Part shown: positions 24,883-32,890 of the stretch, one piece after another
Layout: every line of letters begins with the position of its first letter
Position numbering within the stretch: the first letter of the stretch is position 1
From: Solimonas sp964507195
GTDB lineage: Bacteria; Pseudomonadota; Gammaproteobacteria; Nevskiales; Nevskiaceae
Direction: 5' to 3'
Assembly (NCBI GenBank): GCA_964507195.1
Contig: CAZDPA010000018.1
Span: forward strand, 1 to 38,928
DNA: 38,928 nucleotides
Position numbers and translations under genes: made by a program
Notes under the pieces: model-generated
Databases searched by the model: none
Told to the model about the DNA's origin: nothing
The model's input: the letters and a program-made list of their open reading frames with translations, nothing else

Positions 24883-26328
24883 ATGCAGCAGCGCATCCTG
24901 ACTTTCGCTTGCGGCTTCGTCGCGGCGATGTTGGCCTCTTGCGGAGGCGGCGGTGGTGGCGGCAGCGTCGAACCGCGCAGCCTTTCTGAAGCCGTCGTCC
25001 TGCAGTCGCAGGCCGGCGTCAAACTGCAGGGCCTGTTCGAGGAGTTGATCATCGAAGAGAACGCCGCAAATACTGCACTCGACGAAGAGCGCTATGCGGA
25101 CTTCGATAACTACTGGCAGCAGGACTATCCGGACTGGGTAGACCGTCTGTCCAAGATCACCGACCAGTTTATGACCTCCGAAGACTGGATTCAGCAGTTC
25201 CTGCCTCCCCCTGAAGGCAAAGCCGCCGATACCGGCTCACCGAAATTCGTACCACTGGGCATCGTGCTGGCAGCCACAGCGACGGTCACCCTGATTGCGA
25301 TCCAGGAGCGCGCACGGCTGGCGGCACTCGACACGCCGGTTCCTGCGGACGAAAAGGAGGACCTGATCGACGCCAGGGCTCGCTATCTCCGACAGGAACA
25401 GGGTCTGAACGCGACCCAGGCACGCACACGGGCGATCGCTGACATCGGCAAGGTGGAGACGCTACGCGGCCTGAAAAATGGCATCGAACATGCGCGGCAG
25501 TTCGCGTTGACGAACCTTCGATCCTTCTTCGTCAGCTATTTGCCCCAGCAGGTGCAAAGCGTCATCAGCCTCGATGACACCGCCGGCGAGATAGATCAGA
25601 TCCGGCAGAACGCCACCGTCTTGCTCAGCGATACAGCCTGTGAGCCCGTCCAGGAGAAAGCGCATCACGCGCGCGCCAAGATCGAAGAGTTCCCCACCTG
25701 CCGCATCATCTTCTGCGATCCCTCCGAACTGCAATGCAAGGATGTTCCTGACGGAACCTGGGGCACCGCAGTTCTGTCGGAGACCTTCGTCCGCGATGAA
25801 CCCCGGGTCACGATCAGCAACGGCGTCCCTGCAACTGCCATATTGACGTTGCTGACGCCCGACGACGTACTGAACCCGGTCACGCCGACTCCGAGCGCGA
25901 CACCCACTCCTGCTGTGACACCGACGCCAAGCGCAACCCCCACGGCGACTGCACAACCGACTGCTTCGCCGACGCCTACCGCGACGCCGACGCCTGAACC
26001 CAGCCCCACAGCGACGCCGACTCCGGTGACAAACTTCGAAGGATTCTGGGCCGGCGCAAGCTGCTCCAGCGGCCCGGCCCGCTACGAGATCACGCTGAAT
26101 CAAGAAGGCACCCAGGTCAACGGTTCCATCACCTTCCACAACTGTCCGGGGGGTGGCCGCGCGGGGTACACGGTCTCCGGGACGGCTACATCGGCGACAA
26201 CGATCACGCTCAGCGGACCACGTACGTCCACGCAGGGCGACGCCAGCGGCCTGGCCGGGACCACACCCGCACAGGGAACCTTTATCGTCTCCAGAAACAG
26301 TCCACCGTCACCGAACTACGCGCCCTGA
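24883..26328 (+). CDS. Lipoprotein with Pro/Thr repeat linker and C-terminal beta domain
   Basis: This is a 481-residue protein with a lipobox (MLASC, C20) followed directly by a seven-glycine run. Residues about 30-250 are mostly helical and charged, with a single hydrophobic stretch (GIVLAATATVTLIAI, about 127-141). A small Cys-containing region follows (TACEPVQEKA, CRIIFCDPSELQCKDV). A low-complexity linker of P-T-P-S-A-T type repeats covers about 330-382, and a C-terminal domain of about 90 residues (FEGFWAGASCSSGPARYEIT, SGTATSATTITLSG) looks like a beta-sandwich that is common at the end of secreted proteins. No function is recognised. Its position behind the two-component genes and the palindrome suggests it is their target. 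Confidence 0.75.
   Translation: MQQRILTFACGFVAAMLASCGGGGGGGSVEPRSLSEAVVLQSQAGVKLQGLFEELIIEENAANTALDEERYADFDNYWQQDYPDWVDRLSKITDQFMTSEDWIQQFLPPPEGKAADTGSPKFVPLGIVLAATATVTLIAIQERARLAALDTPVPADEKEDLIDARARYLRQEQGLNATQARTRAIADIGKVETLRGLKNGIEHARQFALTNLRSFFVSYLPQQVQSVISLDDTAGEIDQIRQNATVLLSDTACEPVQEKAHHARAKIEEFPTCRIIFCDPSELQCKDVPDGTWGTAVLSETFVRDEPRVTISNGVPATAILTLLTPDDVLNPVTPTPSATPTPAVTPTPSATPTATAQPTASPTPTATPTPEPSPTATPTPVTNFEGFWAGASCSSGPARYEITLNQEGTQVNGSITFHNCPGGGRAGYTVSGTATSATTITLSGPRTSTQGDASGLAGTTPAQGTFIVSRNSPPSPNYAP
25870..26030 (+). repeat. Low-complexity Pro/Thr/Ala codon repeat
   Basis: This run of imperfect repeats of ccgacgcc/actccgagcg-type codons encodes the P-T-P-S-A-T linker of the lipoprotein. 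It could change length by slippage. Confidence 0.75.
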
Positions 26329-26335
26329 AACGGCA

Positions 26336-26471
26336 CACCGGCAGCGAGGTGATGCAGCGCATCGCCGCGCCGATGGTCGGCGGCATGATCACCGCGCCGC
26401 TGCTGTCGATGCTGGTGCTGCCGGCCGCGGTGCTGCTGATGCGTGGACGGAAATTGCCGGCCGCCTCGTAG
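26336..26471 (+). pseudogene. Detached copy of the cusA 3' end (includes 111-bp direct repeat, copy 2)
   Basis: Bases 26336-26446 are identical to 22156-22266 in cusA. The frame continues past the repeat as RKLPAAS and stops at TAG 26469-26471, an apparently natural RND-pump ending. There is no start codon or upstream part of the gene, so it is a remnant of about 44 codons. It begins 7 bases after the lipoprotein stop and ends inside the next REP-like element. It marks the far end of a segment that carries the two-component genes and the lipoprotein. Confidence 0.93.
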
Positions 26472-26550
26472 CCCGGTTCCGCGCAGCGGAGCCGGGATGC
26501 CTGGGAATCGGACGGCGCTCCCGGCTTTGCCTGCGGCAAAACCGGGCTAC
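26468..26550. repeat. Paired REP-like element, gtagcccggtt family
   Basis: The outer arms gtagcccggtt (26468-26478) and aaccgggctac (26540-26550) enclose two inner hairpins, ccgcgcagcgg and ttgcctgcggcaa. The same design in the opposite direction is found at 31168-31251. It lies between the convergent lipoprotein/cusA remnant and the cytochrome gene. Confidence 0.88.
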
Positions 26551-26566
26551 GTTTGATGCTGGGCGG

Positions 26567-28861
26567 TCACAGCGTCTTCAGATACTCGATCAGCGCACGG
26601 CGCTCGGCGTCGCTCAGCACCTTCGTGAACTCGTGGCCCTGCTTGCCCTTGCTGTAGCCGTTGGTGTTGTAGACCGAGCGGATATCGACCTCACCGGCGT
26701 TCGGGCCGCCAAGGTAGGGCGCGGCAAAGTAGTCGGCCATGACGCGGAATGGATAGACGATGAAGTCCATCGCAGTCGGCACGGCCTGATCGTAACGGCA
26801 GGCCAGCTGCGGGGCTTGGCCAAGCGCGTCGCAGGACATGCGCTCGTACTTCCAGCCGAGCTTGTCGTAGTCGTAGGCGCGCTGCAGGTTGGTGTCGAAG
26901 CCGCGTTCGCCCTTGGGTGCGGCTTCGGCCAGCGGCACCTGCTGGCGCAGCCAGATCTCCGGCCGGTCATCCGGCTTGAGCACGTCCCAGACCGTCGGCA
27001 CCGAGCCATTGTGGAAGTACGGCGCGCTGGCCCACACACCATGCAGGGGCTGCGCGGTGTAGCCGCCCTTCGTGCCGATCTTGCACTTGCGATCGGGATC
27101 CTGCGGAACGTCGCGCGGATTGAGGTCGGACAGCAGGTCGCCGAACGGTGTGCCGTAGTACGGCTGGCTTTCCGGCGCGACGAAATCCTCCGCAGCGTCC
27201 GGATAGGCGAACCAGGCTTTGCGGAACAGGCTGCCGATCGCGCCGCCGCCCTCCTCGTCCGACGAACCGAACAAGTTCGTCTGCGCCGGATCGGTGCCGA
27301 TGATCTCGACCGGAACCGTCGCGCCGCTGTAGCCGACCAGTCGCGGATCCGGCAAGTAGCCGGGCTGCTGCGCGTAGCGCTGCGAGTACGCACCGTGGCA
27401 CGAGGCGCAGGAACCGTTGCCCACCGGCGGCCGCGGAATGTCGGCGTTGGCGCCGTCCGCCCACAGATCCTTGTTGTGAAACAGGATCGCGCCGGCCTCG
27501 GCCTGCGCAACGTTCACGGCCGGGCCGACAAACTTCGGCGCCTCGACGGCGTTGAGCCACATGTCGAGATCCTGGTAGTCGCCTTCGCGCGCCTTGCTCC
27601 AGTGGCCGTTGTTGTTGTTCGTCGAAGACGGGAAGAAGTTGCCGCGTGAACTGCCGGCGCTGCCGAAGCCGACCCACAGATAGCGCGTCTTGTTGTGCGT
27701 CCACCACCAGGTCGGCATGTCCTGGTCGCCGCCGGTCAAGGGTATCGTCGGTATGAGTTTGCCGAGCACGTCGGCGCGCAGCAGCGGGCTGCGCCAGTCG
27801 AGCGTCTCCAGGTTGCGGCCCAGCAGCACGTTGACGATTTCCTGGTCGGCGGCGTTGCTGCCGCGCGTGCGGTTGGCCATGTACCCCGGCATGTTGAGCA
27901 CCGCGCCGAAGGCATCGCGCCCAGGGCCGATGCCGAGCAGCGCATTCGCACGATCGACATCGTAGAGCGCCAGGCCGGCATCGGTGTTGCTGCCGTTGAT
28001 GCTGACGAAGCTACCGTCCGGACCGCCGCCATAGAGCTCCGGATGACCGTCGCGCGCGGCACTGTTGCCGACAACTTCGCCGTTGCCGATCTGGCCGATA
28101 TGGCAACCGTAGCAGGTGATGCCGATGCGACTTGTCCAGCGACCGGCGTCGTCCCTGGTCTGTGCGAGCGCAATCGGCAATTGCAGGCTGCCGCCGTTTG
28201 TCGCATTCGGATCTTCGCCGGGCATCGGGAACGGATTGGGATACGGATGCCTGGGCCATCCGTAGCGCTGGAACGCGACGCGCGCCAGCAGTTCGTTTGC
28301 GGCAGCGGGCTCGGCGGGCAACTCGTAACCGAGATACTTGATCAGCGTGTAGAGCGAGTCGCGGGTCAGCACTTCGCCGGTGATCGCGTTGTGCATGATG
28401 TACCGGCGGCCGCGTTCGACCGCGGACTTCCATTCGCCACAGGTCTTGGGCCGCGGCTTCGCAGAGTAGATCGGCTGCATGCCCTTGGATACGAGGATCG
28501 CGTTCTGCTCGGCCTGGTTCTCGAACAGCGCCGGCGTCTCGCAGAGCTCGAACGCGTCGTTGTACCAGACCGCATAGTCCGGATTGTCAAGGTTCTCACC
28601 GGTAATCAGTTCGCGAGGATCGATCGGCAGCGCTTCGCCATCGGCCTTGTCTTCGCAGTACACCGCCGCGTAGTTGCGACCGCCATTGGCTTCGAGGTCG
28701 CCGAGCAGCGGTGCAGGGTCCGGTTCGCTCGGTGGCGGATTGCCGCTGCCGGCGCCGCCCGTCGTACCGCCAGTGCCGGCGTCGTAGTTCTGCGCGCAGC
28801 CGCCGAGCAGCAACAGCACCGCGGATCCCACGGGCACCAAAGACCTCAGTCGCTGAAACAT
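26567..28861 (-). CDS. Di-haem cytochrome c lipoprotein (RoxA/DHOR-like)
   Basis: This is a 764-residue protein read from the ATG at 28861, with GGGAG five bases upstream; a GTG at 28873 is less likely. A lipobox (LLLGGC, C22) and a Gly/Thr/Pro linker predict a lipid-anchored periplasmic or surface protein. There are two c-type haem motifs: CYGCH (C250/C253/H254) and CASCH (C485/C488/H489). The C-terminal part has PLHGVWASAPYFHNGSVPTV, typical of the second haem domain of di-haem peroxidases and of rubber-oxygenase (RoxA)-like proteins. MPTWWWTHNKTRYLW may line the active site. The size and motif spacing fit RoxA-like oxidoreductases better than the smaller MauG/CcpA peroxidases, but the substrate cannot be inferred. 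The divergent AraC genes are candidate regulators. Confidence 0.78.
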   Translation of the reverse strand: MFQRLRSLVPVGSAVLLLLGGCAQNYDAGTGGTTGGAGSGNPPPSEPDPAPLLGDLEANGGRNYAAVYCEDKADGEALPIDPRELITGENLDNPDYAVWYNDAFELCETPALFENQAEQNAILVSKGMQPIYSAKPRPKTCGEWKSAVERGRRYIMHNAITGEVLTRDSLYTLIKYLGYELPAEPAAANELLARVAFQRYGWPRHPYPNPFPMPGEDPNATNGGSLQLPIALAQTRDDAGRWTSRIGITCYGCHIGQIGNGEVVGNSAARDGHPELYGGGPDGSFVSINGSNTDAGLALYDVDRANALLGIGPGRDAFGAVLNMPGYMANRTRGSNAADQEIVNVLLGRNLETLDWRSPLLRADVLGKLIPTIPLTGGDQDMPTWWWTHNKTRYLWVGFGSAGSSRGNFFPSSTNNNNGHWSKAREGDYQDLDMWLNAVEAPKFVGPAVNVAQAEAGAILFHNKDLWADGANADIPRPPVGNGSCASCHGAYSQRYAQQPGYLPDPRLVGYSGATVPVEIIGTDPAQTNLFGSSDEEGGGAIGSLFRKAWFAYPDAAEDFVAPESQPYYGTPFGDLLSDLNPRDVPQDPDRKCKIGTKGGYTAQPLHGVWASAPYFHNGSVPTVWDVLKPDDRPEIWLRQQVPLAEAAPKGERGFDTNLQRAYDYDKLGWKYERMSCDALGQAPQLACRYDQAVPTAMDFIVYPFRVMADYFAAPYLGGPNAGEVDIRSVYNTNGYSKGKQGHEFTKVLSDAERRALIEYLKTL

Positions 28862-29030
28862 TTCGCTCCCCACGCTCGCTTGCCGGCCCGACCGGGCCTC
28901 TGGCTGCAGGCACTATCGGCCTCGCCTACGCACCCGACCATGGCCGCAGATGCCAAGGTGTCTATCAATTTGGGCCACAATGCGTCCGGGCCATTGAGGT
29001 CCCTATTCGCTGCGCCTATGGTCCCCGCAG

Positions 29031-30035
29031 ATGAAAGCCGAAGACCTCGACCGCCCCACCGTTGCGATCGCCTATGTGCTGCTGACCCTGGAACTGGCAG
29101 CCGAGCGCGGACTCGGTCGCGACCAGCTGCTCAGCGGCCTCGACATCAGCACACGCCAGCTGCAGCAAGCCGACAGCCGGGTGTCGTTTCGCCAGTACGG
29201 CCGCCTGTGCGCACGCACACTGCGCCACAGCGGCGACCCCAGCCTCGGCTACGACTTCGGCCTGCGCGGCGGCATGACGGTGCACGGCTTTCTCGGCCTC
29301 GGGATCCTGAGCCAGCCGGACGTCCGGGCCGCGGTGGATTTCGCCCTGCGTTATGCACCTCGCATCCGCTCACCGGGCTTCAGCCTGCACTTCCTCATCG
29401 ACGGCGACAGCGTCGCGCTCGATCTGCACGAAACCGTTCAGTACGGCCCCCTGCACCAATACTCGATCGATGCACAGCTGGTCACGGTCAGCAGCCTGCT
29501 GCGCACCGTCATGCCGCCTGCGGACATGGAGTTGTGGTTCCGTTGCGCAGAGCCGGCGCACTACGTCACCTGGCGCGAGCGCCTGCCATCGGCACGCTTC
29601 GGCATGGGCGCGAACCAGGTGCGCTTTCCCGCAGCGCTGCTGCCCAGACCGATGGACACGGCGAACGCCGTCACCGCTGCGCTCGTGCGCGACTACTGCG
29701 AACGCGAATTGTCGCTGCTCGGTGGCCGCGACGACTGGGCGACGCGCGTACGGGCGCTGCTGTCCGCCGAAGTCGGACGTTACCCGAGCATCGATCGCCT
29801 TGCCGAACAGATGGCGACCTCGCCGCGCACACTCAAGCGCCGCCTGCAGGAACAGGACCTGAGCTACACGCAGCTGGTCAACGAAGCGCGCGAACGCGAC
29901 AGCGTGCGCCTGCTCAAGGACACGACGCTGACGATCGAGCAGATCGCCGAGCGCATGGGCTATTCGGAAGCGGCGAACTTCTCGCGCGCCTTCCAGAAGC
30001 TGACCGGCCGTACACCCAGCTCGCTGCGCGCCTGA
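29031..30035 (+). CDS. AraC-family regulator (ArgR/OruR-like), copy 1
   Basis: This is a 334-residue protein. The N-terminal Arabinose_bd/effector domain (PF12625-type, about 15-200) has GLGRDQLLSGLDISTRQLQQ and LGYDFGLRGGMTVHGFLG. The C-terminal AraC helix-turn-helix (about 240-330) has RYPSIDRLAEQMATSPRTLK and ERMGYSEAANFSRAFQKLTG. It diverges from the cytochrome gene with a 169-base gap, so it may control that gene. The effector is unknown. It is followed after 60 bases by a second family member in the same direction. Confidence 0.9.
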   Translation: MKAEDLDRPTVAIAYVLLTLELAAERGLGRDQLLSGLDISTRQLQQADSRVSFRQYGRLCARTLRHSGDPSLGYDFGLRGGMTVHGFLGLGILSQPDVRAAVDFALRYAPRIRSPGFSLHFLIDGDSVALDLHETVQYGPLHQYSIDAQLVTVSSLLRTVMPPADMELWFRCAEPAHYVTWRERLPSARFGMGANQVRFPAALLPRPMDTANAVTAALVRDYCERELSLLGGRDDWATRVRALLSAEVGRYPSIDRLAEQMATSPRTLKRRLQEQDLSYTQLVNEARERDSVRLLKDTTLTIEQIAERMGYSEAANFSRAFQKLTGRTPSSLRA

Positions 30036-30095
30036 CCCTGAATCAAGTCTTCCGGGCCGTGCCAGAATAGGCCGCACACCGGAAACACCAGACCT

Positions 30096-31160
30096 ATGGG
30101 CAACAGACCCACCGATAGCAGCGAGGCTGGAGGACAGCACGCCGAAGCACGCCGCCAGCGCATCCGCAATTCGGAGCCGGCCGCCTATCTGCGGACGATG
30201 CTTGGCATTGCCGCCGAGCGCGGCGTTTCTGCAGACGATGTGCTCAAGGGCAGTCGCCTGACGCTGGCGATGCTCGAGACACCGGATTTCCGCGTCACCG
30301 CGCCCGAGCGTGCGGCGGTCATGATGCGCGTGGTTCAGCTCACCGGCGATCGTGGCCTGGGTCTCGAGTTCGGCCTGCGCACCACACCCACCGCGCATGG
30401 CTATGTCGGTTATGCGGCGATGAGCTGCCCGACCCTCGGCGACGCACTTGATCTTGTCGTGCGCTATCTGCATCTGCGCCAGCGTGACGTCATGCTGCAG
30501 CTGTCGGTGAAAGACCAGAGTGCGATTCTTGAATCACGCGATACCCACCAGCTTGGCCCGCTGCGACACATCATTCACGAATGCATCCTGATTGGTCTGT
30601 ACCGGATGTTCGGCTTCCTCGTCGGCGAGGATCGACCCCCCTGCGAGTTCTGGTTCGACTGGCCAGAGCCGGACTACTACGCGCGCTATGCCGCGCGCCT
30701 GCCGCCGGTGAAGTTCAATGCGAGCAGCGTGCAGTTGCGGCTGCCGTCCGAATACCTCAAGCGCCAACTGGTGATGGCGGACAGCATCGCGGTGAAGCGC
30801 GCGGTCGAACAATGCGAACGTGAAATGGCGACGGTGAGTCCACCCGCCGAGAACCTGCTCGAACGCGTGCGCGCAGAACTGACGCCACGCAGCGACGGTT
30901 ATCCGGATCTGGAAAGCGTCGCCGCCTGTCTGTTCATGTCAGGGCGCACGCTCAAGCGCAAACTCGAAGCGCGCGGCAGCAACTTCCAGCAACTGCTGGA
31001 CGAAGTGCGCCATCGCGATGCGCTGCGCCTGCTCGACAATCCGGATCTGGATATCCAGCACATCGCGATGGCGCTCGGCTACCGCGATCCGCCGTCTTTT
31101 ACTCGCGCGTTCCGGCGCTGGTCAGGTAAGACGCCGAGCCAGGCGCGCCGCGGGGGTTGA
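30096..31160 (+). CDS. AraC-family regulator (ArgR/OruR-like), copy 2
   Basis: This is a 354-residue protein with the same architecture as its neighbour: an effector-binding domain (about 28-225, with GLEFGLRTTPTAHGYVGYAA) and a helix-turn-helix region (about 265-350, with FMSGRTLKRKLEARGSNFQQ and ALGYRDPPSFTRAFRRWSGK). An extra N-terminal tail of about 27 polar residues is Arg/Gln-rich. The overall sequence differs clearly from copy 1, so the tandem pair is old or was brought together rather than a fresh duplication. The target is unknown. Confidence 0.9.
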   Translation: MGNRPTDSSEAGGQHAEARRQRIRNSEPAAYLRTMLGIAAERGVSADDVLKGSRLTLAMLETPDFRVTAPERAAVMMRVVQLTGDRGLGLEFGLRTTPTAHGYVGYAAMSCPTLGDALDLVVRYLHLRQRDVMLQLSVKDQSAILESRDTHQLGPLRHIIHECILIGLYRMFGFLVGEDRPPCEFWFDWPEPDYYARYAARLPPVKFNASSVQLRLPSEYLKRQLVMADSIAVKRAVEQCEREMATVSPPAENLLERVRAELTPRSDGYPDLESVAACLFMSGRTLKRKLEARGSNFQQLLDEVRHRDALRLLDNPDLDIQHIAMALGYRDPPSFTRAFRRWSGKTPSQARRGG

Positions 31161-31167
31161 GCTAGAC

Positions 31168-31251
31168 GTAGCCCGGTTTTGCCGCAGGCAAAGCCGGGAG
31201 ATCAGTGCGATAACCTCGGGATCCCGGCTCCGCTGCGCGGAACCGGGCTAC
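31168..31251. repeat. Paired REP-like element, gtagcccggtt family
   Basis: The outer arms gtagcccggtt and aaccgggctac enclose the inner hairpins ttgccgcaggcaa and ccgctgcgcgg. As a reverse complement it matches the element at 26468-26550, with a different central spacer. It lies between the convergent AraC and FAD-oxidoreductase genes. Confidence 0.88.
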
Positions 31252-31264
31252 TCGGTCGCCAACC

Positions 31265-32890
31265 CTAATCCGACAACATCACCCGCGCCGCATTCCGCCC
31301 CGGCGCGCCGCTGACACCACCGCCCGGATGCGCACCTGCACCGCACAGATACAAACCCTGCAGCGGCGTGCGGTAATCGCTCCAGCCCGGCACCGGGCGG
31401 AAGCCAAACAGCTGATGCAGTGGCATCGCACCGTGGAAGATGTTGCCGCCGGTCAGCGCGAAGCGGCGTTCGAGATCGAGCGGTGACAGCACCTGACGGT
31501 GCAGCACCGAGGCCGCGAAATTCGGCGCGTAGCGATTGACGGTGTCGATGCAGCACTGTGCGAACGCCTCCTTGTGCAGGTCCCAGTCGCCGTTCGCGAG
31601 CCTGTACGGCGCGTACTGCACGAACATCTGCACGATGTGATGGCCTTCCGGCGCCAGCGTGCGATCGACCGAGGTCGGAATCGTCAGTTCGACGACCGGC
31701 TCGCGCGAGGGTTCGCCGCGTCGCGCCTCTTCGTAGGCGCGTTCGAGATACTCGACGGTCGGGCTGATGTGGATCGTGCCGCGATGCTGCGGGCCGACTT
31801 CGCTGCGACCCGGCATGCAGGTGAAATCCGGCAGTGCGGAAACGGCGAGATTGATCTTCATCACCGCGCTGGAATAGTCGATGCGCGCAATTGCCTCATT
31901 GAACGCTGACGGCAGATGTTCGGCCGCGAGCAGCTTGCGGAAGGTCACGTCCGGCGTCGCATTCGACGCAATCATCTTCGCGGCGATGCGTTCACCGGAT
32001 TTGAGACGCACGCCAACGGCACGCTGGTCGCGCACTTCGATCTCCGCAACCTCGGCATCGGTGCGCACTTCGACACCGGCCGCGACCGCCGAGCGACACA
32101 GCGCCTGGCTCAAGGCGCCCATGCCGCCCTCGACATAGCCCCAGACGCCGCGCGCACCGCCGGCGGTGCCCATGACGTGATGCAGCAGCACATAGCCGGT
32201 GCCCGGCGCTGACGGCGGCGCGAACGCGCCGATGATCGCATCGGTGGCGAGCGTGACCTTGAGCGCTTCGGATTCGAACCAGCGATCGAGGATCGGCCGC
32301 GCCGGACCGGTCAGCAGTTCCAGCGCCGCCGGCAGATCGGCGCCGAGTTTCTTCAGGCTGCGATGGAATTTCAGCGCACGATGCAGATTGGCGATGCGAT
32401 CGCGCAGGCCACGCCGGCGGAACGAGCTTGGCAGCGGCAGCAGATCCGGCGGTATGTCTTCAAGCGCGGGCTCGAGCGCTTCGGCGACCCGCGTGAGCCA
32501 GGCCTCGTACTGCGGATAGACCTCCGCATCGCGCTTCGAGAACTGCGCGATCTGCTGCTGGTTGAACGCCCCATCGGCACCCATCAGCAGCGAACGTCCG
32601 TCCGGCAACGGCGTGAATGACGAGGGATTGCGGTTCAGCACCTTGTAACCGTGCGCACGCAGCTGCAGATCCTGCTCGACCTGAGGCAGCAGCAGCGACA
32701 CCAGATACGACGCCGTCGATGCCCGATAGCCGGGCGCGATCTCCTCGGTGATCGCCGCGCCGCCCACCGTGTGATGACGCTCCAGCACCAGCACCTTGCG
32801 GCCGGCGCGCGCGAGATATGCGGCGCAGACCAGGCCGTTGTGGCCGCCGCCGACGATGATGCAGTCGTACTGGCGCGCTGAATCAGTCAT
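31265..32890 (-). CDS. FAD-dependent oxidoreductase of the phytoene-desaturase/PYROXD2 group
   Basis: This is a 541-residue protein read from the ATG at 32890, overlapping the stop of the preceding acylase gene by 8 bases. The FAD-binding Rossmann motif is at the N-terminus: CIIVGGGHNGLVCAAYLARA (about 10-29), then VLVLERHHTVGGAA. The C-terminal FAD contact is GLYLCGAGAHPGGGVSGAPG. The overall pattern is that of PYROXD2-like amine-oxidase-superfamily proteins, related to carotenoid desaturases but without a carotenoid cluster here. The substrate is unknown. Translational coupling with the acylase suggests that both act on one compound class. Confidence 0.85.
   Translation of the reverse strand: MTDSARQYDCIIVGGGHNGLVCAAYLARAGRKVLVLERHHTVGGAAITEEIAPGYRASTASYLVSLLLPQVEQDLQLRAHGYKVLNRNPSSFTPLPDGRSLLMGADGAFNQQQIAQFSKRDAEVYPQYEAWLTRVAEALEPALEDIPPDLLPLPSSFRRRGLRDRIANLHRALKFHRSLKKLGADLPAALELLTGPARPILDRWFESEALKVTLATDAIIGAFAPPSAPGTGYVLLHHVMGTAGGARGVWGYVEGGMGALSQALCRSAVAAGVEVRTDAEVAEIEVRDQRAVGVRLKSGERIAAKMIASNATPDVTFRKLLAAEHLPSAFNEAIARIDYSSAVMKINLAVSALPDFTCMPGRSEVGPQHRGTIHISPTVEYLERAYEEARRGEPSREPVVELTIPTSVDRTLAPEGHHIVQMFVQYAPYRLANGDWDLHKEAFAQCCIDTVNRYAPNFAASVLHRQVLSPLDLERRFALTGGNIFHGAMPLHQLFGFRPVPGWSDYRTPLQGLYLCGAGAHPGGGVSGAPGRNAARVMLSD

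Noticed and set aside
27695..30070. Open frame of about 790 codons on the plus strand across the cytochrome and the first AraC gene
   Set aside because: It crosses the divergent promoter gap and covers two real genes in wrong frames; its translation shows no domain.
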